NCBI GenBank assembly: GCA_902826565.1
Contig: CADEFF010000040.1
Coordinates: 1-33,645 of the forward strand
Direction of reading: 5' to 3'
DNA from: an uncultured Rhodospirillaceae bacterium
GTDB lineage: Bacteria; Pseudomonadota; Alphaproteobacteria; Dongiales; Dongiaceae
DNA length: 33,645 nt
In this document: piece by piece, positions 8,783 to 17,460 of the stretch
Layout of the letters: each line of letters starts with the position of its first letter
Position numbering within the stretch: the first letter of the stretch is position 1
Notes under the pieces: generated by a model
What the model was told of the DNA's origin: nothing
Seen by the model: only the letters and a program-made list of their open reading frames with translations
Database searches by the model: none
Program-made: the position numbers and the translations under genes

Positions 8783-9154
8783 ATGACGATGCCGGTTCCG
8801 GCGGCAGGACGTCGTTCGCGCCACGGCCGCTATATCTGGATCGGTGCGGCGGCGCTGCTGCTGGCGGCGAGCCTTGCGATCCGGTTCTTCCTCATCGAGC
8901 CGCGCGGCATCGGCATTCTTTGCCTCGAGAATGCGCCCTGGTGGTGCGGCCCGCGGGAGCTGGTGGTACGCGGGTCCCTCGCCGATCTCTGGGGGATCGC
9001 GGCGCTCGCCTTCGGCGCTCTCGCCCTGCTGCGGCGCTGGCCCGTCGCGGCCGGGCTCGCGGTCGGGTTCGGCCTCCTCGGGCTCGTGCTCTACAATGCC
9101 GGGCTGGCGTCGGTCGGATTTCTGCTGGGGCTGCTCAGCCTGCTGCGGCGCTGA
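8783..9154 (+). CDS. Small multi-span membrane protein of unknown function
   Basis: 123 residues with three or four hydrophobic segments (about 18-35, 65-83, 89-105 and 108-120). Two cysteine residues lie in a short periplasmic-looking loop (CLENAPWWC). I recognise no family. It begins eight bases after the pssA stop, so it is probably the last gene of the psd-pssA transcript; ATG 8789 is an alternative start two codons in. Its 3' end overlaps the 3' end of the convergent GH17 gene by 20 bases. The context suggests a membrane-lipid role, but that is inference only. Confidence 0.72.
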   Translation: MTMPVPAAGRRSRHGRYIWIGAAALLLAASLAIRFFLIEPRGIGILCLENAPWWCGPRELVVRGSLADLWGIAALAFGALALLRRWPVAAGLAVGFGLLGLVLYNAGLASVGFLLGLLSLLRR

Positions 9155-10784
9155 GCGCGGCCGGCGTCGGCCGCGCGATGTATCGCCAGGCGCCGAGCCA
9201 GGGCAGCGCCAGCAGAAGCGAAACGCCGGCAAAAGAGAGGGCCGCGAGATTCTCCGGCCCCTCGCGCGCGGCCACGATCACCGACGAGAGCGCCAGCATG
9301 GCGGCGAAGACCGCCTCCTCCCGACGATCCGTCGCCGCTTGCAGGAACTCGCGCCGCGCGATCGCCCGAAGGGCGAATCCGACGGCCGGAAGGGCGAAGG
9401 CCGCGATCGGGAAGTCGCGATAGCGCGGGTCGAACAGCAAGGCGAGGTTGACGGCGAGCGCCCCCGTCACCGCGACGAGCTGCAGCAAGGCGAGGCGCGT
9501 GCCGGGATCGCGCAGCCGCCAGCCGAAGCGCGGCAGGGCGGCGACGATTTCCGCCGCCGCGACGGGAGGATCCGCTTCCGGATGCAGCAGCCGGCGCAGC
9601 AGCTCCCGGGCGATGGCGGCCATGAGGAGGAAGAGGAGGATCTCCACAGCCGCTTCGCCCGGATTCCGCACCGCGAGCGCGGAATGGACGGCCTGGAGCG
9701 TGAGCAGCGTGCCGCTTGCCGCCGCCATCGGCCCGGCGAGCCATAGCCGCCATCCGCCGGCGCGCCGCAGCGACGGCGCCACGGTCCCGAGGAGCAGGAG
9801 CGCGATCCCGGCGGCGGCGAGAAACTCGAGCCGCCAGCGGGGGTCGTCGCTGACCGGGCCCTGCAGCGGCAGCTTCGGCTGCCGGTCTCCGTCGAAAATG
9901 CCCCAGTGCCCGCCGACCGTGCCTTCGAGCGCACGCTTCCAGGGCTGGTCGAAGGCCTCGATCAGGTTGTAGTCGAGGCCGCGCTCATGCGCATAGACGA
10001 GGAACTGGCGGAGATAGGTCGCCTGCTCGAGCCGTCCCGGAATCGCGCCGTCGCGCTCGCGTCCGGCGCTGGGCCAACCGGTCTCGCCAAGCAGGATCGG
10101 CTTGTGGCCGAACTTCGCCTCGACCTCGCGCAGCACCGCTTCCAGATGCGGCACGCCGTTGGAGGCGGCGACCGGGTGGTCTTCCCAGTAAGGCAGCACA
10201 TGGATCGTGATGAAATCGGCCGCCTCGGCGAGGCTCTGCGGCGCGCGCAGCCAGAACTCCCAGACATCCGCGTAGGTGACGGGCTTGCCGGTCGCGGCCC
10301 GCACCTCGCGCATCAGGGCGGCCAGCGTCTCCGGCGTCTGCTCGCCCCGGAGCAGGACCTCGTTGCCGACGATAATGGCCCGCACGGCGTCGGGGTAGGT
10401 TCTGGCGAGGTCGATCGCCGCATCGACCTGGAGCCGGTTCGCCGGCGGTTCGCCGCCGATCCAGATACCGAGCAGAACCTCCATGCCAAGCCGTTGGGCG
10501 ATCTCGGGGACGGCGGCGAGGCCCTGGTTCGTGGCGTAGATGCGCACGCAGTTGGAGACCGGCTTGAGGGCGATCAGGTCGGCCTCGATGCGCTCGGGCG
10601 GCACGACGAGCGTCGGGTCGAACGGGGTCTCCGCGTCGCGGAAGGGCGTGTAGGAAACGCAGTCGATCGGGCCGGCGGGCGCATCGACGACCGCATGCGG
10701 GCGGCCGATCTCCCACCAGACGCCATAAGTCAGGGCCAGCGCGGCGGCGAGCGCGAGAAAGCCGAAGAGCCGGTCACGCCGCAT
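9135..10784 (-). CDS. Membrane GH17-domain protein, NdvC-like (beta-glucan synthesis)
   Basis: A 549-residue protein: N-terminal membrane anchor (about 7-24), a periplasmic glycoside hydrolase family 17 domain (about 38-310), then a C-terminal block of roughly eight membrane segments (about 320-545). GH17 landmarks are IVGNEVLLRG with the acid/base Glu142, and LGETGWPS with the nucleophile Glu234. Size and order match Bradyrhizobium NdvC, needed for beta-1,6 linkages in cyclic beta-1,3/1,6-glucan. The domain may act as a transglycosylase rather than a hydrolase. ATG 10784 was preferred to 10808 because the upstream GGTGG is better placed and the anchor begins there. It lies 48 bases downstream of the GH17-GT2 gene, surely the same operon. 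Confidence 0.85.
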   Translation of the reverse strand: MRRDRLFGFLALAAALALTYGVWWEIGRPHAVVDAPAGPIDCVSYTPFRDAETPFDPTLVVPPERIEADLIALKPVSNCVRIYATNQGLAAVPEIAQRLGMEVLLGIWIGGEPPANRLQVDAAIDLARTYPDAVRAIIVGNEVLLRGEQTPETLAALMREVRAATGKPVTYADVWEFWLRAPQSLAEAADFITIHVLPYWEDHPVAASNGVPHLEAVLREVEAKFGHKPILLGETGWPSAGRERDGAIPGRLEQATYLRQFLVYAHERGLDYNLIEAFDQPWKRALEGTVGGHWGIFDGDRQPKLPLQGPVSDDPRWRLEFLAAAGIALLLLGTVAPSLRRAGGWRLWLAGPMAAASGTLLTLQAVHSALAVRNPGEAAVEILLFLLMAAIARELLRRLLHPEADPPVAAAEIVAALPRFGWRLRDPGTRLALLQLVAVTGALAVNLALLFDPRYRDFPIAAFALPAVGFALRAIARREFLQAATDRREEAVFAAMLALSSVIVAAREGPENLAALSFAGVSLLLALPWLGAWRYIARPTPAALSAAAG

Positions 10785-10832
10785 GGCGCCACCGGCCCTT
10801 CGTTGCATCTCCGGCCTGCGGCCGCGACGGGA

Positions 10833-13448
10833 TCACTCGGCGGGCTGCACCGCCGGGGCGGGCGCGAGAGCGAGCCCGCCGGTATCCTGCCGCCTGGTCG
10901 TCGGCAGCGCGTTCAGCAGCGACATGACCAGCGCCGCCACGAAGGGCAGCGCCTGCACGCAGAGCAGGACCGCCCAGATACGGGCCGCCGGCTCGATCAT
11001 GCCGCGGGTCAGGGCGATGAGGATCGCCGCGCCGATCAGCAGCAGCGCAAGCACGGCTTCGACGCGCACTTCCATGAGGGCGCGGATCAAGGCCGGCTGG
11101 TTCTCGCATTTCGGCGTCCTGAAGAAGGGCAGGTTGCTGGTGAACATACCCTGCCATACGGCGCGGGCGACTGTGTAGCTCAAGGCAAGCCCGGCGAGCG
11201 CGGCGCCGAAGCAATCCCTGAACTTGCAGGGCACGCGGCGGATATAGAGCCAGAGCGACTTGCCGACTTTGAACCCGAACAGGCTCAGGGTGATGATGAG
11301 GAAGAGCGTCAGCGGCGGCTCGATATAGCGGGGCAGCAGCACCATGCCGGCGGTCCAGACGATCGCCAGCGCCACGAAGAAGAGCTGCAGCGCGTCGGCG
11401 AACCAGGGCAGCCAGCCGGCGATGAACTGGTAGCGCTGGGCCACGGTGAGCTTGCGCTTGCCGAAGGGCAGCAGCTCGCGCCAATGCGCCTTCAGGATCT
11501 GCATGGCGCCATAGGCCCAGCGGAAGCGCTGCTTGCGATAGGCATCGAAGCTGTCCGGCATCAGACCGCGGCCGTAGCTCTTCTCGGTATAGATCGCCTG
11601 GTAGCCGCCTTCGAAGAGCCGGAGACCCAGCTCCGCATCCTCGGTGATGCACCATTCGCCCCAGCCGCCGACCGCCTCGAGGGCGCTGCGGCGGATGAGC
11701 GCCATGGTGCCGTGCTGGATGATCGCGTTCTGCTCGTCGCGGGTCTTCATGCCGAGATGGAAGAAGCCGGCATACTCCCAGAAGCAGAGCCGCTTGAAGA
11801 TATCGTCCTGCCCGTCGCGGTAATCCTGCGGCGCCTGGACGAGCGCCACCGCCGGATCGACGAAGTGGCCGGCGAGGTCCTTGAGCCATTCCGGCCGGAC
11901 CACATAGTCGCTGTCGATGGTCGCGATGACGGTCGCGTCGGGATGGGTTTCGCGCAGGCCGAAATTGAGCGCGCCGGCCTTGAAGCCCGGCCAGTTCTCC
12001 AGATGGAAGAAGCGGAACTTGGGGCCGAGCTCCTTGCAGAGCGCCTCGATCGGCCGCCAGAGCAGCGGATCGGTCGTGTTGTTGTCGATGACCAGCACTT
12101 CGTAGTCGGGGTAGTCCAGCCGATCGAGCGCGCGCAGCGTTTCCGCCATCATCGCGGCCGGCTCGTTGCGGCAGGGGACATGCACCGAGATCTTCGGCAG
12201 GGGCATGGCCGCGGCTTCGGCCGGCGGCATCAGCCGGCGGCGGCTGCCGCCGCGCCACAGGCAGTGGGCGAGCTCGATGCCTTCGGTGACGAAGATGCCC
12301 ATGAGGAGAAGCGTCGCCGGGCCGATGATGGCCAGCACCCAGATATCCATCGAGGTCAGGTAGCGCTCGTCATAGCCGGCATAGATCCAGACGCCGGCCG
12401 TGACCACGGCCTGGCCGATGAAGGCAAGGGTGAGCTGTCCGCCGCGGCGCAGGCTTTCCTCGCGGCGCAGCAGCCAGATCACGAAGGGGAAGCCGATGGC
12501 GAGGGTGGCGAGCGAGAGCCACGGCCAATCCGGCCGATCGACCAGAATGCCGGTCAGCGCCGCCTTGTGGTGGCGATCCGCGTCGAAAATGCCCCAATAG
12601 GCGCCGACGCCGCCTTCGACCTCCGCCTTCCAGGGCTGGTCGAAGGCTTCGATGACGAAGTAATCGAGCCCTTCCGTCCGCGCCGCCTGCAGAAAGCGCC
12701 GCAGGAAGAGGCCCTGGTTGGTGGGCGAGGCGACCGCGTCCTTTCGCGTCAGGCCCTGGCTCGGCCAGCCGACCTCGGTGATTACGATGCGTTTCTTCGG
12801 GAAGCGGGCCTTCAACTCGTGATAGCGCTCCAGCACGAAATCGACGGCGTTGTCGATCGCGACGCCTTCCCAGAAGGGAAGGATGTGCACGGCGAGGAAA
12901 TCGACCTCCTGCGCAAGCTCGGGATGATCGAGCCAGACGTGCCAGGGCTCGGCGGTGCTCACGGGAAGCGGCGTCGCGCGTCTTACATCGCGCAGATACC
13001 GCGTCAGCTCCGGCACGGTGATGTCGCCGCGCAGCACGGCCTCGTTGCCGACGATGAGCTGCGTGATGTTGCCGTTGCGCCGGGTCATGTCGATGAGCCC
13101 GGCGACCTCGCGCCGATTTTCCTCGGGCACCGGCCCGATCCAGGCGCCCGCCGTCACGGTCAGACCGTTCGCCCAGGCGAGCCGCGGCACCTCGGCCATC
13201 ACGCCCGCGGTCGTATAGGTACGGACGGACCGCGTGCTGCCGGTGACGACCTTGAGGTCCTCGGCAATCTGCGCCGGCGTCGGGTCCTTGCCCGACATCG
13301 GATTGGCATCCGGCCGATAAGGAGCGAAGGACATGCCGCGGAGCGGCTCGGTCCAGGTGCTCATCTCCACCGGCTGGTTGCCGAGGCTCCAGACGCCGGC
13401 GAAGAGCGTGGCGGTGAAAACGCCGATGATCAGATCTGATGCGCGCAT
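10833..13448 (-). CDS. GH17-GT2 fusion, NdvB-like beta-1,3-glucan synthase
   Basis: An 871-residue inner-membrane enzyme with two catalytic modules. The N-terminal anchor (5-22) leads to a periplasmic GH17 domain (about 38-300) with both glutamates: Glu136 in IVGNEAVLRG and Glu225 in ITEVGWPS. Membrane helices near 310-327, 340-358 and 368-395 lead to a cytoplasmic processive GT2 domain (about 415-660). Its motifs are IDSD (511-514, D-x-D), TED (602-604) and QRFRW (640-644). Several membrane segments form the C terminus. This matches Bradyrhizobium NdvB: GT2 polymerises UDP-glucose and pushes the chain out, and GH17 remodels it outside. The product is presumably an osmoregulated or symbiosis-type beta-glucan. 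ATG 13448 has only a distant GGGAAGG upstream. Confidence 0.9.
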   Translation of the reverse strand: MRASDLIIGVFTATLFAGVWSLGNQPVEMSTWTEPLRGMSFAPYRPDANPMSGKDPTPAQIAEDLKVVTGSTRSVRTYTTAGVMAEVPRLAWANGLTVTAGAWIGPVPEENRREVAGLIDMTRRNGNITQLIVGNEAVLRGDITVPELTRYLRDVRRATPLPVSTAEPWHVWLDHPELAQEVDFLAVHILPFWEGVAIDNAVDFVLERYHELKARFPKKRIVITEVGWPSQGLTRKDAVASPTNQGLFLRRFLQAARTEGLDYFVIEAFDQPWKAEVEGGVGAYWGIFDADRHHKAALTGILVDRPDWPWLSLATLAIGFPFVIWLLRREESLRRGGQLTLAFIGQAVVTAGVWIYAGYDERYLTSMDIWVLAIIGPATLLLMGIFVTEGIELAHCLWRGGSRRRLMPPAEAAAMPLPKISVHVPCRNEPAAMMAETLRALDRLDYPDYEVLVIDNNTTDPLLWRPIEALCKELGPKFRFFHLENWPGFKAGALNFGLRETHPDATVIATIDSDYVVRPEWLKDLAGHFVDPAVALVQAPQDYRDGQDDIFKRLCFWEYAGFFHLGMKTRDEQNAIIQHGTMALIRRSALEAVGGWGEWCITEDAELGLRLFEGGYQAIYTEKSYGRGLMPDSFDAYRKQRFRWAYGAMQILKAHWRELLPFGKRKLTVAQRYQFIAGWLPWFADALQLFFVALAIVWTAGMVLLPRYIEPPLTLFLIITLSLFGFKVGKSLWLYIRRVPCKFRDCFGAALAGLALSYTVARAVWQGMFTSNLPFFRTPKCENQPALIRALMEVRVEAVLALLLIGAAILIALTRGMIEPAARIWAVLLCVQALPFVAALVMSLLNALPTTRRQDTGGLALAPAPAVQPAE

Positions 13449-13995
13449 TTGAGCCGGTCGTGCCTTCCCTTGGAGCCGAGCCGCCGAGGCCGTTCTTCCG
13501 TTGCGATGCCGATGGATTCAGGCGGAGACGCGCAGGTCATGACCCACGCGCGGCGAGGTGCCGCGCACGACGGGCTTCGTCCTTGTGGGGAATCGAGACC
13601 AGCGCCGGAAAGCTTTTCGCCCGGCCATCAACCACGCACCTTGCCGCGGTCGGTTCTGATCTCCCTTGATCGCTGTCGTAATGTCCCAGCGCCGGAATAG
13701 ATGGCACCGATTTCGGGCGAAATTTGGGCAAGCCAGCGAAATAACGCCCGCGATATTTCCACATAAACCCATGCGCAAACCGCATGACTGTCGGCACCGG
13801 CGATCCGTCATCCCGATCACGACGCTGGAGGACGGGCGCATCGGCAAATCCTGAAACTCCCTGGCTGAATCGAAAACTTAACGAACGTAAACGCCTCCGG
13901 TTCCGCATAGATGGCGGCAGAGGCCGGGCCCGGCCCGGGCGAAAAAGATGTCAGGTGGAAGAGTCGGCGCCGGCGAGCGCTGTCGGCTTCGCGGC
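13449..13995. other. Intergenic region upstream of the glucan synthase operon
   Basis: 547 bases between two leftward genes; it must carry the promoter of the ndvB/ndvC-like operon. It is clearly more AT-rich than its surroundings around 13650-13890. It holds TTAACGAACGTAAA at 13878-13891, a near-palindrome related to the element before the histidine kinase gene. Several frames of about 100 codons are open on both strands, but none has a ribosome site, a recognisable domain or plausible composition. I see no gene here. Confidence 0.55.
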
Positions 13996-15552
13996 TTACC
14001 AGCGACGGCTCTCGCGGCGCATCGCCTCGCGCGGCAGGCGGATCGGGAAACGCTCGCGGATCGCCGCGTCTGCCCTCGCGTCGATATAGTCGGGATAGTG
14101 CTGCGACAATATCTCGCGGACGCGCTCTCCGGCGCGGTCGAGCAAATCGGTCTTGCCGCTTTCTTCCCAGGCGCCGGCCGCGCTGCGGTCCGCGAGACTC
14201 GGATAGACATACTCGCTGTGCATGAGCTCGAGCGTCTGGCCGGATCCCAGGAAATGACCGGCGCCTTCGACCGCCTCCCGGATCACCTCGTAGCTCAGGG
14301 TCTCGTCCGACACCTCGATGCCGCGGAGCGCCCGCTGCACCATGCCGAGCATGTCGTTGTCGATCACCAGCGCCTCGAAGGAGCAGCCGAGCAGACTTGC
14401 CAGCATGCCGGCGCTCTCGCAGACATAGTTGCCGCCGGCGAGCGCCGCGAGCGCGGTCGAGACTCCCTTTTCGTAGCCCGCCTGGTTGTCGGGCATCTTG
14501 GAATCGGTCATGCCGGCGCCGACGCTTGCGGGGAGGTCGTAGTAATTGGCGATCTGCATCGCAGCCGCGCTCAGGACCGCTTCCTCGCCGCCGCCGCCGG
14601 TGAAGGCGCCGGTGCGCAGATCCGACACGAAAGGCCAGATGCCGAAGGTGGTCGGATGGCCGGGACGCACCAGATTGACCACCAGCACGGAGGCCAGCGT
14701 TTCCGCGACCGTCTGGACGAGCGTGCCGGCCAGTGCTGCGGGCGCCGTCGCGCCGGCCTGGGCCGCGATCGCCACGTCGCCGATCAGCCCCTGTCGCGTG
14801 GTTTCCATCAGGACGTCGGTCGCTTCGCGCGCGAAGCGCAGCGGCGAGACGATCGGGCAGCAGCCGATGACGCAGACCGGTCGCGCGAGGAAGCGTCCTT
14901 CGCCGCCGAGCGCCATGTCGAAGAGCTGAACCGCCGGCGCGATGTGCTCGGACCGCCCCATGCTGACGCCGAAGCTTTTCTCGGTCCCCGACATGATCGC
15001 ATAGGCGATGCTCATGTCGTGCTCGAAGGGATCGACAATGTCGGTGGCGACGACGGTCTGGCCGAACTGGTGCACATGCTCGAGCCGGTCGACGAGCCGC
15101 GACGCATCGTAGAGATCGAGCAGGGTGGAGGGCCGATAGTGACGGGTCTCGAGATCGAGGATCGTGACCGCTTCGCCGGCGGTGGTGAAATGCACGCGCG
15201 ATCCGCCGATGGTGAGGTCGTGCTGCGGGTTCCGGCCGTAGATCTGGAACTCGCGGGCGGCGCCGGCGATCACGTCCTCCACCAGGCCGCGCGGAAAATG
15301 CAACCGGCCGCGATCGTCGAGCCGGCAGCCCCTGGCGAGCGCGAGCTCGACCAGCGCGGGCGGCGCATCGGCGAGTCCGATATCCTCGAGCACGTCGAGG
15401 GCGGTCTTGTGGATGCGCTCGATGGCGGCGTCGGTCAGCGGCCGGTATTGCCCGCCGGGAAGGCCGGGCGCGACGGCCCGGGGGCCGCCGCCTTTGCGCC
15501 GATCGGCCAGTCGCGTTACCCGACCGCCGGACCGCCTGGTGTTTGACCGCAT
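13996..15552 (-). CDS. Trimethylamine/glycine-betaine methyltransferase family (MttB-like, non-pyrrolysine)
   Basis: A 518-residue protein of the MttB family (COG5598), whose members move a methyl group from a quaternary or tertiary amine to a corrinoid protein. True trimethylamine MttB needs an in-frame amber codon read as pyrrolysine. Here the whole frame is continuous, so this belongs to the pyrrolysine-free branch, which includes glycine betaine and related demethylases. Recognisable stretches are PLTDAAIERIHKTALDVLEDIG near the N terminus, YGRNPQHDLTIGG, and AGMTDSKMPDNQAGYEKG in the central barrel. ATG 15552 precedes a short basic leader; the frame is open 33 codons further. No corrinoid protein or reductive activator is in the window, so the substrate is unknown. 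Confidence 0.88.
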   Translation of the reverse strand: MRSNTRRSGGRVTRLADRRKGGGPRAVAPGLPGGQYRPLTDAAIERIHKTALDVLEDIGLADAPPALVELALARGCRLDDRGRLHFPRGLVEDVIAGAAREFQIYGRNPQHDLTIGGSRVHFTTAGEAVTILDLETRHYRPSTLLDLYDASRLVDRLEHVHQFGQTVVATDIVDPFEHDMSIAYAIMSGTEKSFGVSMGRSEHIAPAVQLFDMALGGEGRFLARPVCVIGCCPIVSPLRFAREATDVLMETTRQGLIGDVAIAAQAGATAPAALAGTLVQTVAETLASVLVVNLVRPGHPTTFGIWPFVSDLRTGAFTGGGGEEAVLSAAAMQIANYYDLPASVGAGMTDSKMPDNQAGYEKGVSTALAALAGGNYVCESAGMLASLLGCSFEALVIDNDMLGMVQRALRGIEVSDETLSYEVIREAVEGAGHFLGSGQTLELMHSEYVYPSLADRSAAGAWEESGKTDLLDRAGERVREILSQHYPDYIDARADAAIRERFPIRLPREAMRRESRRW

Positions 15553-15666
15553 GCTTGCCCCCAGCCCTGCGGCTTCCAGTCTAGGCCAGGCCACGGTTCT
15601 GCTGAAACGGGGGTTAAGCTGTTGAATTCGCTTGCATCCGGTGCCGGCCACGCCCGGCCGCCCGGT

Positions 15667-16584
15667 TCAGAGGATCGAGAGCTTGGTCATGCGGGCGAAG
15701 AGCTCCAGCGCGGCGGTACCGACCAGCGAATTGCCGGAGCGGTCGAGTTCCGGCGACCAGACCACGAGGCAGCAATGCCGCGGCACGACGGCCACGATGC
15801 CGCCGCCGACGCCGCTTTTCGCCGGCAGCCCGACCCGGAAGGCGAAGCTGCCGACCGAATCGTACATGCCGCACGTCATCATCAGCGCATTGATGCGCCG
15901 CGTCTGCCGGTCGGTCAGCACGGCTTCCTCGAGCAGCGGCGAGACGCCGGAATTGGCCAGCGGGAGCAGGGCGCGCGCGAGATCGAGGCAGCTCATTTCG
16001 AGCGAGCATTGCAGGCAGTAGGCCTCGAGCAGCGTATCGGGGGCCTGGCGGATGCGGCCATGCGCGCGCAGCAGGTTGGCGATCGCCGCGTTGCGATGCC
16101 CGGTGCGCAGCTCCGACGCCGCGACCTTCCGGTCGTAGTCGATGGCGAAGTTCTGCGACAGCACGCGGAGATAGTCGAGCATCACCTGCGAGGCTTTGCC
16201 TTGCGTGTTGGCCATGACCGCGTCGAGCACGACCAGGGCGCCGGCGTTCACGAAGGGATTGCGCGGAACGCCCTTCTCGTACTCGAGCTGGACAAGCGAG
16301 TTGAAGGCGGAGCCGGAGGGTTCCTTGCCGACGAAGCGCCAGATCTCCTCGCCCATCATGCTCATCGCCAGCATCAGCATCGGCAGCTTGGAGATGCTCT
16401 GGATGGAGAACGGCTCGGTGAACTGGCCGACGCCATATTCGCCGCCATCGACCATGCGCACGACCATGCCGAACTTGTCGGGCGGGACGCGCTTCAGGCC
16501 GGGGATGTAGGAGGCGACCTTGCCGCGGCCGAAATGCGGCCTTACCTCCCGCTCGATCTCCAGCAATATGTCGGGCATATCCAT
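15667..16584 (-). CDS. glsA: Glutaminase
   Basis: Hydrolyses L-glutamine to glutamate and ammonia in the cytoplasm; in bacteria often linked to acid resistance. The product has 305 residues, the normal length. The serine-dependent beta-lactamase-like fold is shown by FSIQSISK, with catalytic Ser63 and Lys66 (S-x-x-K). Further conserved pieces are EPSGSAFNSLVQLEYEKGVPRNPFVNAGAL, CGMYDSVGSFAFRVGLPAKSGVGGGI and RSGNSLVGTAALE. ATG 16584 (MDMPDILLEI) fits the family; a second ATG lies two codons in. It starts 19 bases after the rnk stop, so the two form an operon with rnk first. Confidence 0.95.
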   Translation of the reverse strand: MDMPDILLEIEREVRPHFGRGKVASYIPGLKRVPPDKFGMVVRMVDGGEYGVGQFTEPFSIQSISKLPMLMLAMSMMGEEIWRFVGKEPSGSAFNSLVQLEYEKGVPRNPFVNAGALVVLDAVMANTQGKASQVMLDYLRVLSQNFAIDYDRKVAASELRTGHRNAAIANLLRAHGRIRQAPDTLLEAYCLQCSLEMSCLDLARALLPLANSGVSPLLEEAVLTDRQTRRINALMMTCGMYDSVGSFAFRVGLPAKSGVGGGIVAVVPRHCCLVVWSPELDRSGNSLVGTAALELFARMTKLSIL

Positions 16585-16603
16585 GGCCGGATCGCCGCGC
16601 TCG

Positions 16604-17020
16604 TCATTGGCGCGGCGGATCCTCGGTCGGCGGCTGGGACAGGAGTTCGCGGATCGTGAGGCTGTACCATGCGCCCGCACGCGTGCGCCATTCGATCGAC
16701 TGGCCGACCGACAGCCCGAGCAGCGCCGCACCGACCGGCGTCAGCACCGAAATACGGCCCTGGGCAATATCCTGCTCGCCCGGATAGACGAGCGTGACGA
16801 CGCGACGTTCGCCGTTGCGGTCGTCGGAATATTCGAGGCGCGAATGCATGGTCACGACGTTCGGCGGCACGGCATCGTCATCGACGATGCGCGCGCGAAC
16901 GATCTCCCGCTCCAGATACTCGGCGGCGTCGAGCGTCGCCGCGGCACCATCGAGCAGTTTCGAGAGTCGGTCGTGATCGCGCCGGCTCAGGACAATCGGC
17001 GGCAGGCCGGTACGGGTCAT
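16604..17020 (-). CDS. rnk: Nucleoside diphosphate kinase regulator (Rnk, GreA/GreB family)
   Basis: 138 residues. Rnk proteins share the C-terminal FKBP-like domain of the Gre transcription factors but have only a short N-terminal coiled coil. They bind RNA polymerase and influence nucleoside diphosphate kinase levels. Visible here: a short helical pair (about 10-45, with LSRRDHDRLSKLL), then VTMHSRLEYSDD and VTLVYPGEQDIAQGRISVLTPVGAALLGLSVGQSIEW, typical of the Rnk/Gre C-terminal domain. ATG 17020 has GAGAGG nine bases upstream. It is followed by glsA after 19 bases; I know no established functional link between the two. Confidence 0.92.
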   Translation of the reverse strand: MTRTGLPPIVLSRRDHDRLSKLLDGAAATLDAAEYLEREIVRARIVDDDAVPPNVVTMHSRLEYSDDRNGERRVVTLVYPGEQDIAQGRISVLTPVGAALLGLSVGQSIEWRTRAGAWYSLTIRELLSQPPTEDPPRQ

Positions 17021-17460
17021 GTCGGATCGCCTCTCGTTCTCGGTTTCAGGGATGCAAATCGACGGCCACTTCGAATGGCGCTATTCCGCGGTGCGCCAGC
17101 CCAGGCCAGCGTCGCGTCGATGGTCGATAAGAAGGAAACAGCGGCATCCGCGGAATCGGACCGTGGATCGGTCGGCGCGCAGCGGATGCAGCTCGGCCCC
17201 GGACCGGAGCGCGAGCGCGCTCAGACCCGGGGCGGAGGGCCTGCCATAAGACTTCCTGCGCGATGCAGGAAACGGGAATGACAAGAGCGGAGGCGCATAA
17301 CGGACTCACATAGTCATGCCGCCCGCGCAAGTCAATCCACCCCCGCGGGGCCAGCCGAAGGTTCGCCGTCGGCGGAAAGGCGCCCATGGGCTCGCTTCGC
17401 CCGTCGCCGCCGGCGGCGCGCCGATCCGGCCGGGAGCGGTTCGGCACCCGGCGGCTCGCC
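17021..17460. other. Intergenic region upstream of rnk-glsA
   Basis: 440 bases between the M24 gene stop and the rnk start, both leftward; it should hold the rnk-glsA promoter. The one clear structure is a perfect inverted repeat at 17253-17271 (listed separately). A frame of 133 codons is open on the minus strand (17046-17447), but its product is Arg/Pro-rich, without family features or a ribosome site. I do not call it a gene. Confidence 0.5.
17253..17271. repeat. Perfect 7-bp inverted repeat, TTCCTGC-N5-GCAGGAA
   Basis: TTCCTGC and GCAGGAA are exact reverse complements around the five bases GCGAT. The element lies 233 bases upstream of rnk and 190 bases past the M24 gene. No T-run follows on either strand, so it is not a classic terminator. 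It may be an operator or simply a stable hairpin. Confidence 0.5.

Noticed and set aside
9906-13439. Open frame of 1177 codons on the plus strand
   Set aside because: It lies opposite the GH17-GT2 and GH17 genes, whose domains and active-site residues are clear. The plus-strand product is Arg/Asp/Glu/Gly-rich without domains, as expected for an antisense shadow in high-GC DNA.
13518-13908. Two minus-strand frames of about 110-120 codons upstream of the glucan synthase
   Set aside because: No ribosome site, odd composition and no recognisable motif; the region looks like promoter DNA.
13996-15552. Possible pyrrolysine (amber) codon in the MttB-like gene
   Set aside because: The frame is continuous with no internal TAG, so it belongs to the pyrrolysine-free branch.
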